Shown piece after piece: positions 1 to 7,091 of a stretch of 64,000 nucleotides of DNA; within the stretch, counting starts at the first letter, position 1; each line of letters opens with the position of its first letter. The notes beneath the pieces are model-generated. The model was not told the DNA's origin and did no database searches. It was given only the letters and a program-made list of their open reading frames with translations. Source of the DNA: Bacteroidales bacterium (GTDB taxonomy: Bacteria > Bacteroidota > Bacteroidia > Bacteroidales > Tenuifilaceae); assembly GCA_020636835.1 (NCBI GenBank), contig JACJXC010000007.1, positions 248,001-312,000 on the forward strand, given 5' to 3'. The translations under genes were made by a program, and so were the position numbers.

Positions 1-194
1 AGAATATCATTATCCACTAAAAACATAACCGTTCGAATAGTATTAACGGTTGGATGCATAATAACCACGGTATTGGCGCTATCCTGCATATCGTTAACGG
101 TAATTCGCACCTTTGAGGGTTCCGACTTACACCCCAGCAATAGTGCAAACCAAACGGGGAAGCACAGAATTTTACAGAGTAATTTTGTCCACAT
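1..194 (-). CDS. Lipoprotein of unknown function, cut by the window edge
   Basis: The reading frame starts at an ATG ending at 194 and runs off the left edge, giving 64 codons without a stop. The N-terminus has a lysine near the start, a hydrophobic stretch and a lipobox-like LLLGC with Cys at about residue 22, so it is probably exported and lipid-anchored. After the Cys come KSEPSKVRITVNDMQDSANTV and further polar and hydrophobic residues. An AGGA-type ribosome site lies just upstream of the ATG. I do not recognise the family; only the first 64 residues are visible. Confidence 0.6.
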   Translation of the reverse strand, partial: MWTKLLCKILCFPVWFALLLGCKSEPSKVRITVNDMQDSANTVVIMHPTVNTIRTVMFLVDNDI

Positions 195-218
195 AATTCC
201 TATATCATTTTAAATATC

Positions 219-241
219 AAAAAAAGCGGGGCAAAATCCCC
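219..241 (-). terminator. Probable weak intrinsic terminator after the receiver-domain gene
   Basis: On the minus strand a GGGG-ATTTTG-CCCC hairpin is followed by GC and a run of seven T. The stem is only four G-C pairs, so it is a modest terminator for the gene ending at 344. It lies just upstream of the next minus-strand gene. Confidence 0.4.
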
Positions 242-343
242 AGTAATAATGCATAAAGTATCGAATAAGCGCACTTAAGGGTCTCCCAACTGTTGATTGG
301 AAGAATCCGTGCTTGAATGACCAAAATTAATAAAATTTAGGAA

Positions 344-751
344 TTACAGTAGTTGCTGAAGCGTGGAGTAAAGTTGAGCAATATTTATAGGTTTAACCAG
401 ATACGCATCGCAACCCGCACTGTACGCATCTTGCTTTTCGCCAATATGCGCATAGGCTGTTTGAATTATAACAGGAAGATTGGGCTGTTTTTGCTTTATA
501 GCCTTGGTAGCCTCCAACCCATCCATGATTGGCATTTTAATATCCATCAGGATTGCCTTAATGCTCGGATCTTTATGCACAAAACCCAAAGCCTCGGCTC
601 CATTTTCGGCGGTTAACACGTGAACATTAACAATTTCGAGGGCGTTCCGCAACAGCAGCATATTAATTTTATCGTCCTCAACCAGTAGGATTGTGGCTCC
701 CGAAAAATTGTAATTCTTAGCATTTTTACCATTCAACGAATCCGTGCTCAT
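344..751 (-). CDS. Stand-alone response regulator receiver domain (CheY-like)
   Basis: This 135-residue protein is a single REC domain preceded by about 17 polar residues. Key residues are visible: the acidic cluster E25-D26-D27 (LLVEDD), the phospho-acceptor D70 (LMDIKMP), the switch position T98 (QTAYA) and the conserved K120 (VKPI). There is no output domain, so it should act through protein contacts, as a phosphate sink or as a relay partner. REC domains of this type are often found as the C-terminal domain of hybrid kinases, and this one is short and free. No histidine kinase is next to it, so its partner is unknown. Confidence 0.85.
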   Translation of the reverse strand: MSTDSLNGKNAKNYNFSGATILLVEDDKINMLLLRNALEIVNVHVLTAENGAEALGFVHKDPSIKAILMDIKMPIMDGLEATKAIKQKQPNLPVIIQTAYAHIGEKQDAYSAGCDAYLVKPINIAQLYSTLQQLL

Positions 752-852
752 TGCTACAGCAAGTTACGTGAAACAATAAATCGGTATAGAAAAACCATTA
801 ACCCAAATAAAAAACAACGGAAAGGAGTGGGTAAATCTGACATCGCCCTAAA

Positions 853-860
853 CAAATTTA
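853..860 (-). promoter_or_regulatory. Candidate -7 box (TAAATTTG) for the receiver gene
   Basis: On the minus strand TAAATTTG matches the Bacteroidota TAnnTTTG -7 consensus and lies about 100 nt upstream of the ATG at 751. No clear -33 element was seen. The 327-bp gap at 752-1078 otherwise holds no credible gene. Confidence 0.35.
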
Positions 861-998
861 ACACTTTTTTAGATAATAACAAGCCTAAAAAGAATAAAAA
901 AGAAGCCAAACTACAAACGCAAATAGTTTCAAATGAGAACATTCCAATACCATAAAAAAAAATATTGCTTTACGAGAATAACGTGCCAAAACTTGATA

Positions 999-1006
999 TA
1001 GCTTTG
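999..1006 (+). promoter_or_regulatory. Candidate -7 box (TAGCTTTG) for the coiled-coil lipoprotein gene
   Basis: TAGCTTTG matches the Bacteroidota TAnnTTTG -7 consensus. Transcription would start near 1012, giving a leader of about 65 nt before the ATG at 1079. Confidence 0.5.
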
Positions 1007-1078
1007 CATTGATTTTTGAAAGAAAATCACTAACCAATTAAACTGTATTTCAGTTTTTTAAACCCAAACAATTTTACT

Positions 1079-1675
1079 ATGAAAAACAAAATTTTACTTG
1101 GATTTGCAGCCCTTACAATGGTTGCCTTTCTTTCGAGCTGTGGAACCGTTCCACAAGAAAAAATTGATGCTGCTAACGCTGCTATCGACTCTGCTAAACT
1201 AGCCGAGGCTGATGTTTACCTTGCTGCAGACTTTGTTGCAATTCAGGATTCGATGAATGCTGTGATGGCTGATATCGAGGTTCAGAAATCGAAACTTTTC
1301 AAGAAATTTGGTCCTGCTAGCGAAAAACTAGACAAAATCCTTGAAATGGCAAAGCAAGCACAAACCAATGCTGTTACCAAGAAGAACGAGGTTAAAGTTG
1401 AAGTTGAAGGCCTAATGACCGAGATCAACACCCTTCTTGAGGACAACAAAACCTTAATGAAAAAAGCTCCACGCGGAAAAGAAGGCGCTGCTGTTCTTGA
1501 GCAAATCAAAAACGAAATGACCGCCATTGAAGCATCTGTAGTTGAAGCCAAAGGCATGTACGATGCAGGTAAATACATGGATGCATCGAACAAAATTAAG
1601 GCTGCTAAAGATAGCGCTACCAAAATTAACACCGAATTAAACGACGCTATTGCCAAAGTAAAAGGCGGCAGATAG
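1079..1675 (+). CDS. Coiled-coil lipoprotein, DUF4398-like
   Basis: A 198-residue protein with a lipoprotein signal peptide (hydrophobic core, then LSSC with the lipidated Cys near residue 21). The mature part is almost entirely charged and Ala-rich helix with heptad-like spacing (IDAANAAIDSAKLAEAD and later KNEMTAIEASVVEAKGMY), predicting a long helical or coiled-coil periplasmic protein. This pattern resembles DUF4398-type envelope lipoproteins, though I infer that from composition rather than a diagnostic motif. It has its own promoter-like box and a strong terminator, so it is probably monocistronic. The codon choice is regular (GCT, AAA, GTT), in line with good expression. The function is unknown. 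Confidence 0.75.
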   Translation: MKNKILLGFAALTMVAFLSSCGTVPQEKIDAANAAIDSAKLAEADVYLAADFVAIQDSMNAVMADIEVQKSKLFKKFGPASEKLDKILEMAKQAQTNAVTKKNEVKVEVEGLMTEINTLLEDNKTLMKKAPRGKEGAAVLEQIKNEMTAIEASVVEAKGMYDAGKYMDASNKIKAAKDSATKINTELNDAIAKVKGGR

Positions 1676-1699
1676 TATTCTGCTCAAAAGTTTTGATTT

Positions 1700-1726
1700 C
1701 CCCGGGGCTAACCCGGGGATTTTTTT
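1700..1726 (+). terminator. Intrinsic terminator after the coiled-coil lipoprotein
   Basis: A perfect 7-bp stem CCCCGGG/CCCGGGG with a five-base loop is followed by A and seven T. It starts 25 nt after the stop codon. Confidence 0.85.
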
Positions 1727-1742
1727 AGATATTTGCATTACT

Positions 1743-2267
1743 ATGAATCAACATCACAAACGCACTCTTCTCATACTCATCATCCTTACCATTACCGGAG
1801 GGCTTATTGCACTTTTCACCGTCCTTGCCCCCACCCCCCCAATTGGCGAGGTTGAATATGCCCTTGCATCTCTCCAACAAGCATCAAAATCGAAAGCCCA
1901 ACGTTACTCCAAAAAACTTTACGGAGAGGCAAAAGCCAACTACGACTCCGCAATGACTCACTGGAAACAACAGAACCAAAAATTCATACTGTTCAGGGAT
2001 TACGAAAAAGTTAAAACATTCGCCGAAAAATCGGCCAAAATTGCCCGAAAAGCATCCAATACCTCCACCAGCAGATCAAAAAACATTGTGATTGCGGTAA
2101 AGGACAAAATAGTGTCCCTGAATCAACTCATCGGGAACGTTAACAAGCTATTCAACCTACTCCCCCTACCCAACGAGGTTCGGAATAACATATCGAACGG
2201 GAAGTTGCTACTCCGGGAATCGGAATTGGATTTTGAAAAAGGCGACTACATTAAGGCTGAAAAATAA
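1743..2267 (+). CDS. N-terminal part of a frame-split L,D-transpeptidase-family gene
   Basis: This 174-residue frame has a cytoplasmic N-terminus, a transmembrane segment at about residues 9-28 and a helical, Lys-rich periplasmic region. It ends at a TAA in an A-rich stretch at 2265. The next open frame, beginning just after the TGA at 2274, is in the same phase and continues as EARRRYTVVQRL and then the YkuD-type domain listed below. Together they would form one protein of about 375 residues: membrane anchor, helical spacer, catalytic domain. Restoring it needs one base removed from the A5 run at 2260-2264 (giving AENKINE) and one base gained near 2276. It is either a pseudogene or carries sequencing errors. 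Confidence 0.6.
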   Translation: MNQHHKRTLLILIILTITGGLIALFTVLAPTPPIGEVEYALASLQQASKSKAQRYSKKLYGEAKANYDSAMTHWKQQNQKFILFRDYEKVKTFAEKSAKIARKASNTSTSRSKNIVIAVKDKIVSLNQLIGNVNKLFNLLPLPNEVRNNISNGKLLLRESELDFEKGDYIKAEK

Positions 2268-2348
2268 AATCAATGAGAGGCAAGAAGAAGATATACCGTC
2301 GTACAAAGGCTCGATGATATAGAGGAGTACTTCGGGCTCACAACCCTA

Positions 2349-2879
2349 TTGGCGCAAGCGGTGAATACCACCATAGAGAACTCGCGCAAGAACAGATCCA
2401 CAGCCATTATTGTTGATAAATTTGCCCGCAAGCTGTACATCTACCAATCGGGGATTAAAAAACATGAGTTCGATACTGAATTTGGGAAAAACTGGATGGG
2501 GCGCAAACGCCTTAAGGGCGACAAGGCCACCCCCGAGGGCATATACCTGGTTAAATCGAAAATTCCTGCCCGAAAAACAAAATATTTCCGGGCGCTACTA
2601 CTGAACTATCCCAACCACGAAGACGTTGAACGCTTTAACCGCGATAAATCCGCCGGCATACTTCCCATGAACGCACACATTGGGAACTTAATAGAGATCC
2701 ACGGTAACGGCGGTAAAGGAACCGACTGGACCGACGGATGCGTTGCGCTCCACGACTCCGACATGGCCAAGGTTTACAACCTTATTGCCGTGGGAACACC
2801 AGTTGTAATTGTTGGTTCGATTCTCGATTTTAACCGCATCGCAAGCAATTTCAATCTTAAACGGATTCCAAAAAGTTAG
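2349..2879 (+). CDS. L,D-transpeptidase catalytic domain (YkuD), C-terminal part of the split gene
   Basis: The domain begins with STAIIVDKFARKLYIYQ, the usual first strands of a YkuD domain, and carries EIHGNGG and then TDGCVAL with the candidate nucleophile Cys at residue 131 of this fragment. L,D-transpeptidases cross-link peptidoglycan or attach proteins to it in the periplasm. The usual catalytic motif is SHGCIRM; here His is replaced by Asp (DGC), a variation seen in some YkuD subfamilies. The first codon of this call is arbitrary (TTG): the open frame extends back to 2277 and belongs with the membrane anchor upstream. The gene is followed, 3 bp on, by a second L,D-transpeptidase, suggesting co-transcription. 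Confidence 0.7.
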   Translation: MAQAVNTTIENSRKNRSTAIIVDKFARKLYIYQSGIKKHEFDTEFGKNWMGRKRLKGDKATPEGIYLVKSKIPARKTKYFRALLLNYPNHEDVERFNRDKSAGILPMNAHIGNLIEIHGNGGKGTDWTDGCVALHDSDMAKVYNLIAVGTPVVIVGSILDFNRIASNFNLKRIPKS

Positions 2880-2882
2880 ACC

Positions 2883-3596
2883 ATGGAACAAACTGCTAAC
2901 AACACAAACGAAGTAAACGGAAAAGGCTACACCACAAACTCGTTTCTAAAATACATTATTGGCTCCACTATTGTTATTACTTCCATTGCACTTATCTTCA
3001 CATTTACCCTTTACATGCTTTCGGGATTAAAGGAGGGCTATCTGAAAATTAAAGCAACACCAATGGCAAACACTACAAACCTAGACCAAAAGCAAATTGC
3101 CAAACTCGAAAGCCTAATAAAGAAGAAAAAGCAGAAATTCACCAGTTTAACCCCTACGCAGCCCTATTTTGTTGTAAATACAACTTACAACCGCTTCAAG
3201 CTCTACAAACAGAAAAAACAAATCCGCGAAGGATTTTGCAGCACAGGCAGCTACACGCTACTCAAAAGTCATGATAAACGCCAATGGATATTCAAAACCC
3301 CAAAGGGTCTATATAAAATTCAAGGAAAAGTAACGAACCCGGTTTGGCGCCGCCCCGATTGGTCGTTCGTAGAGGAGGGCTTACCCATTCCCTCGCAAAA
3401 CGATCCGGTACGCTGGGAAGCCGGAGTGCTTGGCGATTACGCATTGAGCATTGGCGATGGTTACCTCATACACGGCACAATCTACAAGCGATTCCTCGGA
3501 ATGCCGGTAACGCATGGCTGTATCCGGATGAACGACGAAGACCTGGAGGCAGTTTACAAAACCCTAGATTTTGGCTCAAAGGTTTACATTTTCTAA
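2883..3596 (+). CDS. Membrane-anchored L,D-transpeptidase (YkuD family)
   Basis: A 237-residue protein with one N-terminal transmembrane helix (about 23-48), a Lys-rich linker and a C-terminal YkuD domain. The catalytic signature is intact: a conserved HGT at about H197 and THGCIRM with H211 and the nucleophile C213. The domain should sit in the periplasm, forming 3-3 peptidoglycan cross-links or attaching protein to peptidoglycan. It starts 3 bp after the preceding transpeptidase stop and is followed within 11 bp by another membrane-anchored gene, so the three probably form one envelope operon. Unlike its neighbour it has a canonical HGC motif and an unbroken frame. Confidence 0.85.
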   Translation: MEQTANNTNEVNGKGYTTNSFLKYIIGSTIVITSIALIFTFTLYMLSGLKEGYLKIKATPMANTTNLDQKQIAKLESLIKKKKQKFTSLTPTQPYFVVNTTYNRFKLYKQKKQIREGFCSTGSYTLLKSHDKRQWIFKTPKGLYKIQGKVTNPVWRRPDWSFVEEGLPIPSQNDPVRWEAGVLGDYALSIGDGYLIHGTIYKRFLGMPVTHGCIRMNDEDLEAVYKTLDFGSKVYIF

Positions 3597-3606
3597 CACT
3601 ACAGAA

Positions 3607-4224
3607 ATGATAAAGAAATATAGAGTAGTACTGATTACTAGCGCATCGCTAATACTTCTGATTGTTATTTACATATCGACACTGGAAATACTTTCCATCA
3701 ACCAGGCCATTGTGGAGTTTAACGCAAAGTTCTCCAGCAATCCCGAAAATACAGAATACACCTTTATCGCCACCACCGATTCAGCCATTGCCGCCAAGCA
3801 AACCCAGTACGCATTCGTTAATGCGCAGTTGGAAGCATCAAAATCGGATTCCGTCAGCCTAACCATAAACCTACCCGACAGCACAGCCAACTTGATGATA
3901 AAAGGGGTAATTGCCCATACCGCCAAGATTGAATCGTACAAATTAACACGCTTCGTAAATGCGGTTAACCTGATACCCGCTTTACCGAATGCTCATCGGA
4001 ACCGCTACAGGTTACCGGCCAGACCTCAACAATCCCAAAGTGCTAATGGTCAAAATTGCCCCCAAAGATACCTCGGAATACACCCCCGACGTTGTTCCGG
4101 ACACCACCGATGTGGATGCCGTAAACTTCATCTTCGAAACCAATGCGGGCATTCAGCTATACTTCTACGAGAGCAACCCACGCGAATCGGCCGATGGGTT
4201 AAAACAATTCAAATTCGACTTTAG
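3607..4224 (+). CDS. Membrane-anchored periplasmic protein, first part of a frame-split gene
   Basis: The best start is the ATG at 3607, which begins MIKKYRVVLITSASLILL, a short positive N-terminus followed by one transmembrane helix. The following 120 residues are a predicted periplasmic domain I do not recognise. After about residue 124 this frame turns into low-complexity Arg/Gln/Pro sequence, while the +1 frame continues sensibly as PLYRMLIGTATGYRPDLNN. Removing one C from the CCC at 3976-3978 joins the two into a protein of about 258 residues ending at 4384. The gene sits in the L,D-transpeptidase operon, so a cell-wall role is likely but not shown. Confidence 0.5.
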   Translation: MIKKYRVVLITSASLILLIVIYISTLEILSINQAIVEFNAKFSSNPENTEYTFIATTDSAIAAKQTQYAFVNAQLEASKSDSVSLTINLPDSTANLMIKGVIAHTAKIESYKLTRFVNAVNLIPALPNAHRNRYRLPARPQQSQSANGQNCPQRYLGIHPRRCSGHHRCGCRKLHLRNQCGHSAILLREQPTRIGRWVKTIQIRL

Positions 4225-4384
4225 GGATAGAGTGCAAACGGGATTCACCCTCCTTAAATCGGCTCTGCGGTTCAAGAAGCCCAAGTACCAACCCGAAATC
4301 AGAATAAAACTCAACAAACGCGATGCGAAAATCATATATAGGGCATTACCCGAGAATGCATCAATTGTGCTAAAAATAAAGTGA
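3989..4384 (+). CDS. Second part of the frame-split periplasmic protein
   Basis: This frame encodes 131 residues with good coding character (PKDTSEYTPDVVPDTTDVDAV, then a lysine-rich beta-type C-terminus). It starts at an ATG only because the frame is broken upstream; sense sequence in this frame begins near 3974. It is best read as the C-terminal half of the protein that starts at 3607. No domain is recognised. If both halves really are translated separately, this part would lack any export signal and stay in the cytoplasm, which argues for a single original gene. Confidence 0.5.
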   Translation: MLIGTATGYRPDLNNPKVLMVKIAPKDTSEYTPDVVPDTTDVDAVNFIFETNAGIQLYFYESNPRESADGLKQFKFDFRDRVQTGFTLLKSALRFKKPKYQPEIRIKLNKRDAKIIYRALPENASIVLKIK

Positions 4385-4483
4385 TGCTGAGCGTGGCTAA
4401 AAGTATTTAAACCCTGCATTATCGCTACTCATTAGACACATTCGGCCATCTTCAACACCACTCCTCTCTTCAAAAAATTTTTG

Positions 4484-4491
4484 TACCTTTA
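4484..4491 (+). promoter_or_regulatory. Candidate -7 box (TACCTTTA) for the helicase gene
   Basis: TACCTTTA differs from the TAnnTTTG consensus only at the last base and lies 24 nt upstream of the helicase ATG. A GAGGA ribosome site directly precedes that ATG. Confidence 0.4.
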
Positions 4492-4514
4492 TGCCTACAA
4501 TTTGAAATTGAGGA

Positions 4515-5237
4515 ATGGAGTACATCGAGAACCCGCAGCTCAAGCAAGCATTCGATTTTGTTCAGTACACGGGCAAAAACATATTCCTGACAGGGAAGGC
4601 CGGGACTGGGAAAACCACGTTCCTTAAACGCATTAAGGAAGTATCGCCCAAGCGGATGATTGTGGTTGCACCAACCGGCGTGGCAGCCATAAATGCGGGT
4701 GGGGTTACCATTCACTCCTTCTTCCAGATGCCCTTTGGACCATACGTTCCGGTTACAAACACCCCTTTCAACCCATTCGACGAGGAATCGCAACCCGCAT
4801 CGCGCAACGGGGTTCAGAAGTTTAGCCGTGAAAAAATCAATATCATCAAAAGCCTCGATCTACTTGTGATTGATGAGATAAGCATGGTACGTGCCGACCT
4901 GCTCGATGGTATTGACGAGGTGCTACGCCGGTACAAGAACCACAGCAAACCCTTTGGCGGCGTTCAACTGCTTATGATTGGCGATATTCAGCAGCTTGCC
5001 CCCATTGCCAAGGACGACGAGTGGGAAATCCTCCGTAGGTACTACGACACAGTGTACTTCTTCAGCAGCAAAGCGCTGCAGCAAACACCCTACGTTAGCA
5101 TTGAGCTGACACACATTTTCCGCCAAAGCGATAGGGAGTTCATCGATGTTCTGAACAGAGTCCGCGATAATAGAATTGATACCGACACCCTAAACATACT
5201 CAGCAAAACGCCGTCCCAATATCAACAAGGACGATAA
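4515..5237 (+). CDS. PIF1/RecD-like ATP-dependent DNA helicase, N-terminal part of a frame-split gene
   Basis: The N-terminus has Walker A in FLTGKAGTGKTTF (about residues 24-36), then VVAPTGVAAINAGGVTIHSFF, Walker B LLVIDEISMVRADLLD and the sensor-like LLMIGDIQQLAPI. This is the AAA_30/PIF1-type superfamily 1B helicase core, which unwinds DNA in the 5'-3' direction in characterised relatives. The frame hits a stop at 5235-5237 in poorly coding sequence. One extra A in the AAAA run at 5205-5208 explains it: dropping one A gives LNILSKRRPNINKDDNDGY and joins the frame that runs to 7014. A clear ribosome site (TTGAGGA) precedes the ATG at 4515. The full protein would be about 832 residues. Confidence 0.8.
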   Translation: MEYIENPQLKQAFDFVQYTGKNIFLTGKAGTGKTTFLKRIKEVSPKRMIVVAPTGVAAINAGGVTIHSFFQMPFGPYVPVTNTPFNPFDEESQPASRNGVQKFSREKINIIKSLDLLVIDEISMVRADLLDGIDEVLRRYKNHSKPFGGVQLLMIGDIQQLAPIAKDDEWEILRRYYDTVYFFSSKALQQTPYVSIELTHIFRQSDREFIDVLNRVRDNRIDTDTLNILSKTPSQYQQGR

Positions 5238-5409
5238 TGATGGCTACATCACCCTCACCACGCACAACCACCAATCGCAGAAAATTAACGACTCCAAGCT
5301 ACAGAAACTAAAAAGTAAACTACACACCTTTAAGGCCAGCGTAAAAGGAGAGTTCCCCGAATACTCCTACCCCACCGACTACGAGCTGCAGCTAAAGGTT
5401 GGCGCCCAG

Positions 5410-7014
5410 GTGATGTTTGTAAAAAACGACACCTCGTTCGAGAAACTTTACTACAACGGCAAAATTGGGACTATTGTTGATATTGATGAGGATATAATCC
5501 ATGTTAGGTGCGATGGCGACTCGGACGATATTGCCGTCACAATGGTTGTGTGGCAAAACTACAAGTACAGTATTGATGAGGAAACCAGCGAGATAAGCGA
5601 AACCGAAATTGGTTCGTTTACGCAGCACCCGCTTAAGCTGGCCTGGGCAATTACCATCCACAAAAGCCAGGGGCTAACCTTTGAGAAGGCTATTATTGAT
5701 GCCAGCTCGGCCTTTGCACACGGGCAGGTTTACGTGGCGCTTAGCCGCTGTAAAACTATCGAGGGGATGATACTCAGCTCGCCGCTATCGGCACAATGCA
5801 TTAAGAACGACAGCACGGTGCAGGAATTCTCTCGCAGCGTGGAGCAAAATCCACCAACAGCAGCACTCCTTACCGCTGCAAAAATTGAGTACCAGCAACT
5901 GCTGGTAACCGAACTGTTCGATTTCAGCCCAATTCAACGCCGGCTAAACTATTGCATGAAGTTGCTCAAAGAGAACTACTCCGTTGTTTTTGGCGATATT
6001 CACGAGCAATTTGATCGCATGTCGGCATCGCTAAAGGCTGATATTATTGAAGTAAACAACCGATTCAACGTTCAACTTCAACAGTTACTTCACCGGAACA
6101 TCGACATAGAGCAAAACGAAGAATTACAGGAACGGATCAGCAAGGCCAGCGCATACTACGTCGATAAAACTGAAACAATATTCGCCCCCGTAATCAACAA
6201 AATATCAATTGAAACGGACAATAAGGCCGTGCGCAAAGCCATTGCAACCGCAACCGATAAACTCCACACCGAAATCGCAATCAAACTGGCCTGCCTAAAT
6301 GCCTGCCAAAATGGGTTCAACGTTAAAAACTACGTTGACACAAAGGCCAAGGCATCGATAGAAAAACCGGCATCGAAACCCGCAAAACAAAAAGCAGATC
6401 AGCCCACAACCATAGCACCCGAAAACCAAACGCTGGCCGATAGGCTAAAAGCATGGCGAACCGAGAAGTTTAACAGCCTAAATGTTCCGGCCTACGTGGT
6501 ACTCCCGCAAAAGGCTTTAGTGGAGCTAGCAAACCAACTCCCCTGTACACCAACCCAGCTCAAGGCCATTAAAGGATTCGGAAAAACCCGGATAGCCCAG
6601 TTTGGCGGGGAGATTCTTGATATCATCATCAATTATCGCAACGAAAACGGGATAACCGCTGAGCCACAACCCGCCGAGGAAACAGAAATTCCTAAAAAGG
6701 AAAAGGTTGACACAAAACAAACCAGCTTTGATATGTTTATGGCCGGAATGTCCGTTGAGATGATTGCCAAGGAGCGCCAAATGGCCGTTACCACAATTGA
6801 AGGGCACATTGCCCATTACGTTAAAACTGGAGATATTGATGTGAACAGGCTGGTTAGCCCACACAAAATTGAGTTGATTTCGACTTACTTCATGAACACC
6901 GATACACTAATGCTTGGCCCCGCTAAAGAGGCGCTCGGCGACGAAATATCTTACAGCGATTTAAAAATGGTGCTAAGCTATCTGCAGCATACGGGGTTGG
7001 TTAAAATGAACTAA
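5410..7014 (+). CDS. Same helicase, C-terminal part: motor domain 2, HRDC and RecQ-type helix-turn-helix
   Basis: The frame is open from about 5206; 5410 is only its first useful ATG. It contains the end of the motor with AITIHKSQGLTFEKAIID and YVALSRCKTIEGM, the motifs V and VI region of PIF1/RecD helicases. Near fragment residues 345-415 follows an HRDC-like domain (LADRLKAWRTEKFNSL, then LKAIKGFGKTRIAQFG). The last 90 residues (FMAGMSVEMIAKERQM...TTIEGHIAHYV) match the helix-turn-helix that ends many RecQ proteins. HRDC and this HTH help bind structured DNA in RecQ enzymes. It converges on the DNA-repair-type genes at 7.1-9.1 kb. Confidence 0.8.
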   Translation: MMFVKNDTSFEKLYYNGKIGTIVDIDEDIIHVRCDGDSDDIAVTMVVWQNYKYSIDEETSEISETEIGSFTQHPLKLAWAITIHKSQGLTFEKAIIDASSAFAHGQVYVALSRCKTIEGMILSSPLSAQCIKNDSTVQEFSRSVEQNPPTAALLTAAKIEYQQLLVTELFDFSPIQRRLNYCMKLLKENYSVVFGDIHEQFDRMSASLKADIIEVNNRFNVQLQQLLHRNIDIEQNEELQERISKASAYYVDKTETIFAPVINKISIETDNKAVRKAIATATDKLHTEIAIKLACLNACQNGFNVKNYVDTKAKASIEKPASKPAKQKADQPTTIAPENQTLADRLKAWRTEKFNSLNVPAYVVLPQKALVELANQLPCTPTQLKAIKGFGKTRIAQFGGEILDIIINYRNENGITAEPQPAEETEIPKKEKVDTKQTSFDMFMAGMSVEMIAKERQMAVTTIEGHIAHYVKTGDIDVNRLVSPHKIELISTYFMNTDTLMLGPAKEALGDEISYSDLKMVLSYLQHTGLVKMN

Positions 7015-7091
7015 ATGTTTGATTGCTCAATAAGGTAATAAGACTTTTGCTTTTCCAATCATTTATCAAGTCGAATTCACGAGAGTTGCTT

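Noticed and set aside
754..942. 62-residue hydrophobic frame on the minus strand just upstream of the receiver gene
   Set aside because: Hydrophobicity comes from A/T-rich sequence; no ribosome site, conserved motif or signal, and it sits in the promoter region of the receiver gene.
1743..7014. Programmed ribosomal frameshifting as the cause of the three frame breaks
   Set aside because: The three sites share no slippery heptamer or downstream pseudoknot that I can see, and the first needs two separate shifts; sequence error or decay is simpler.
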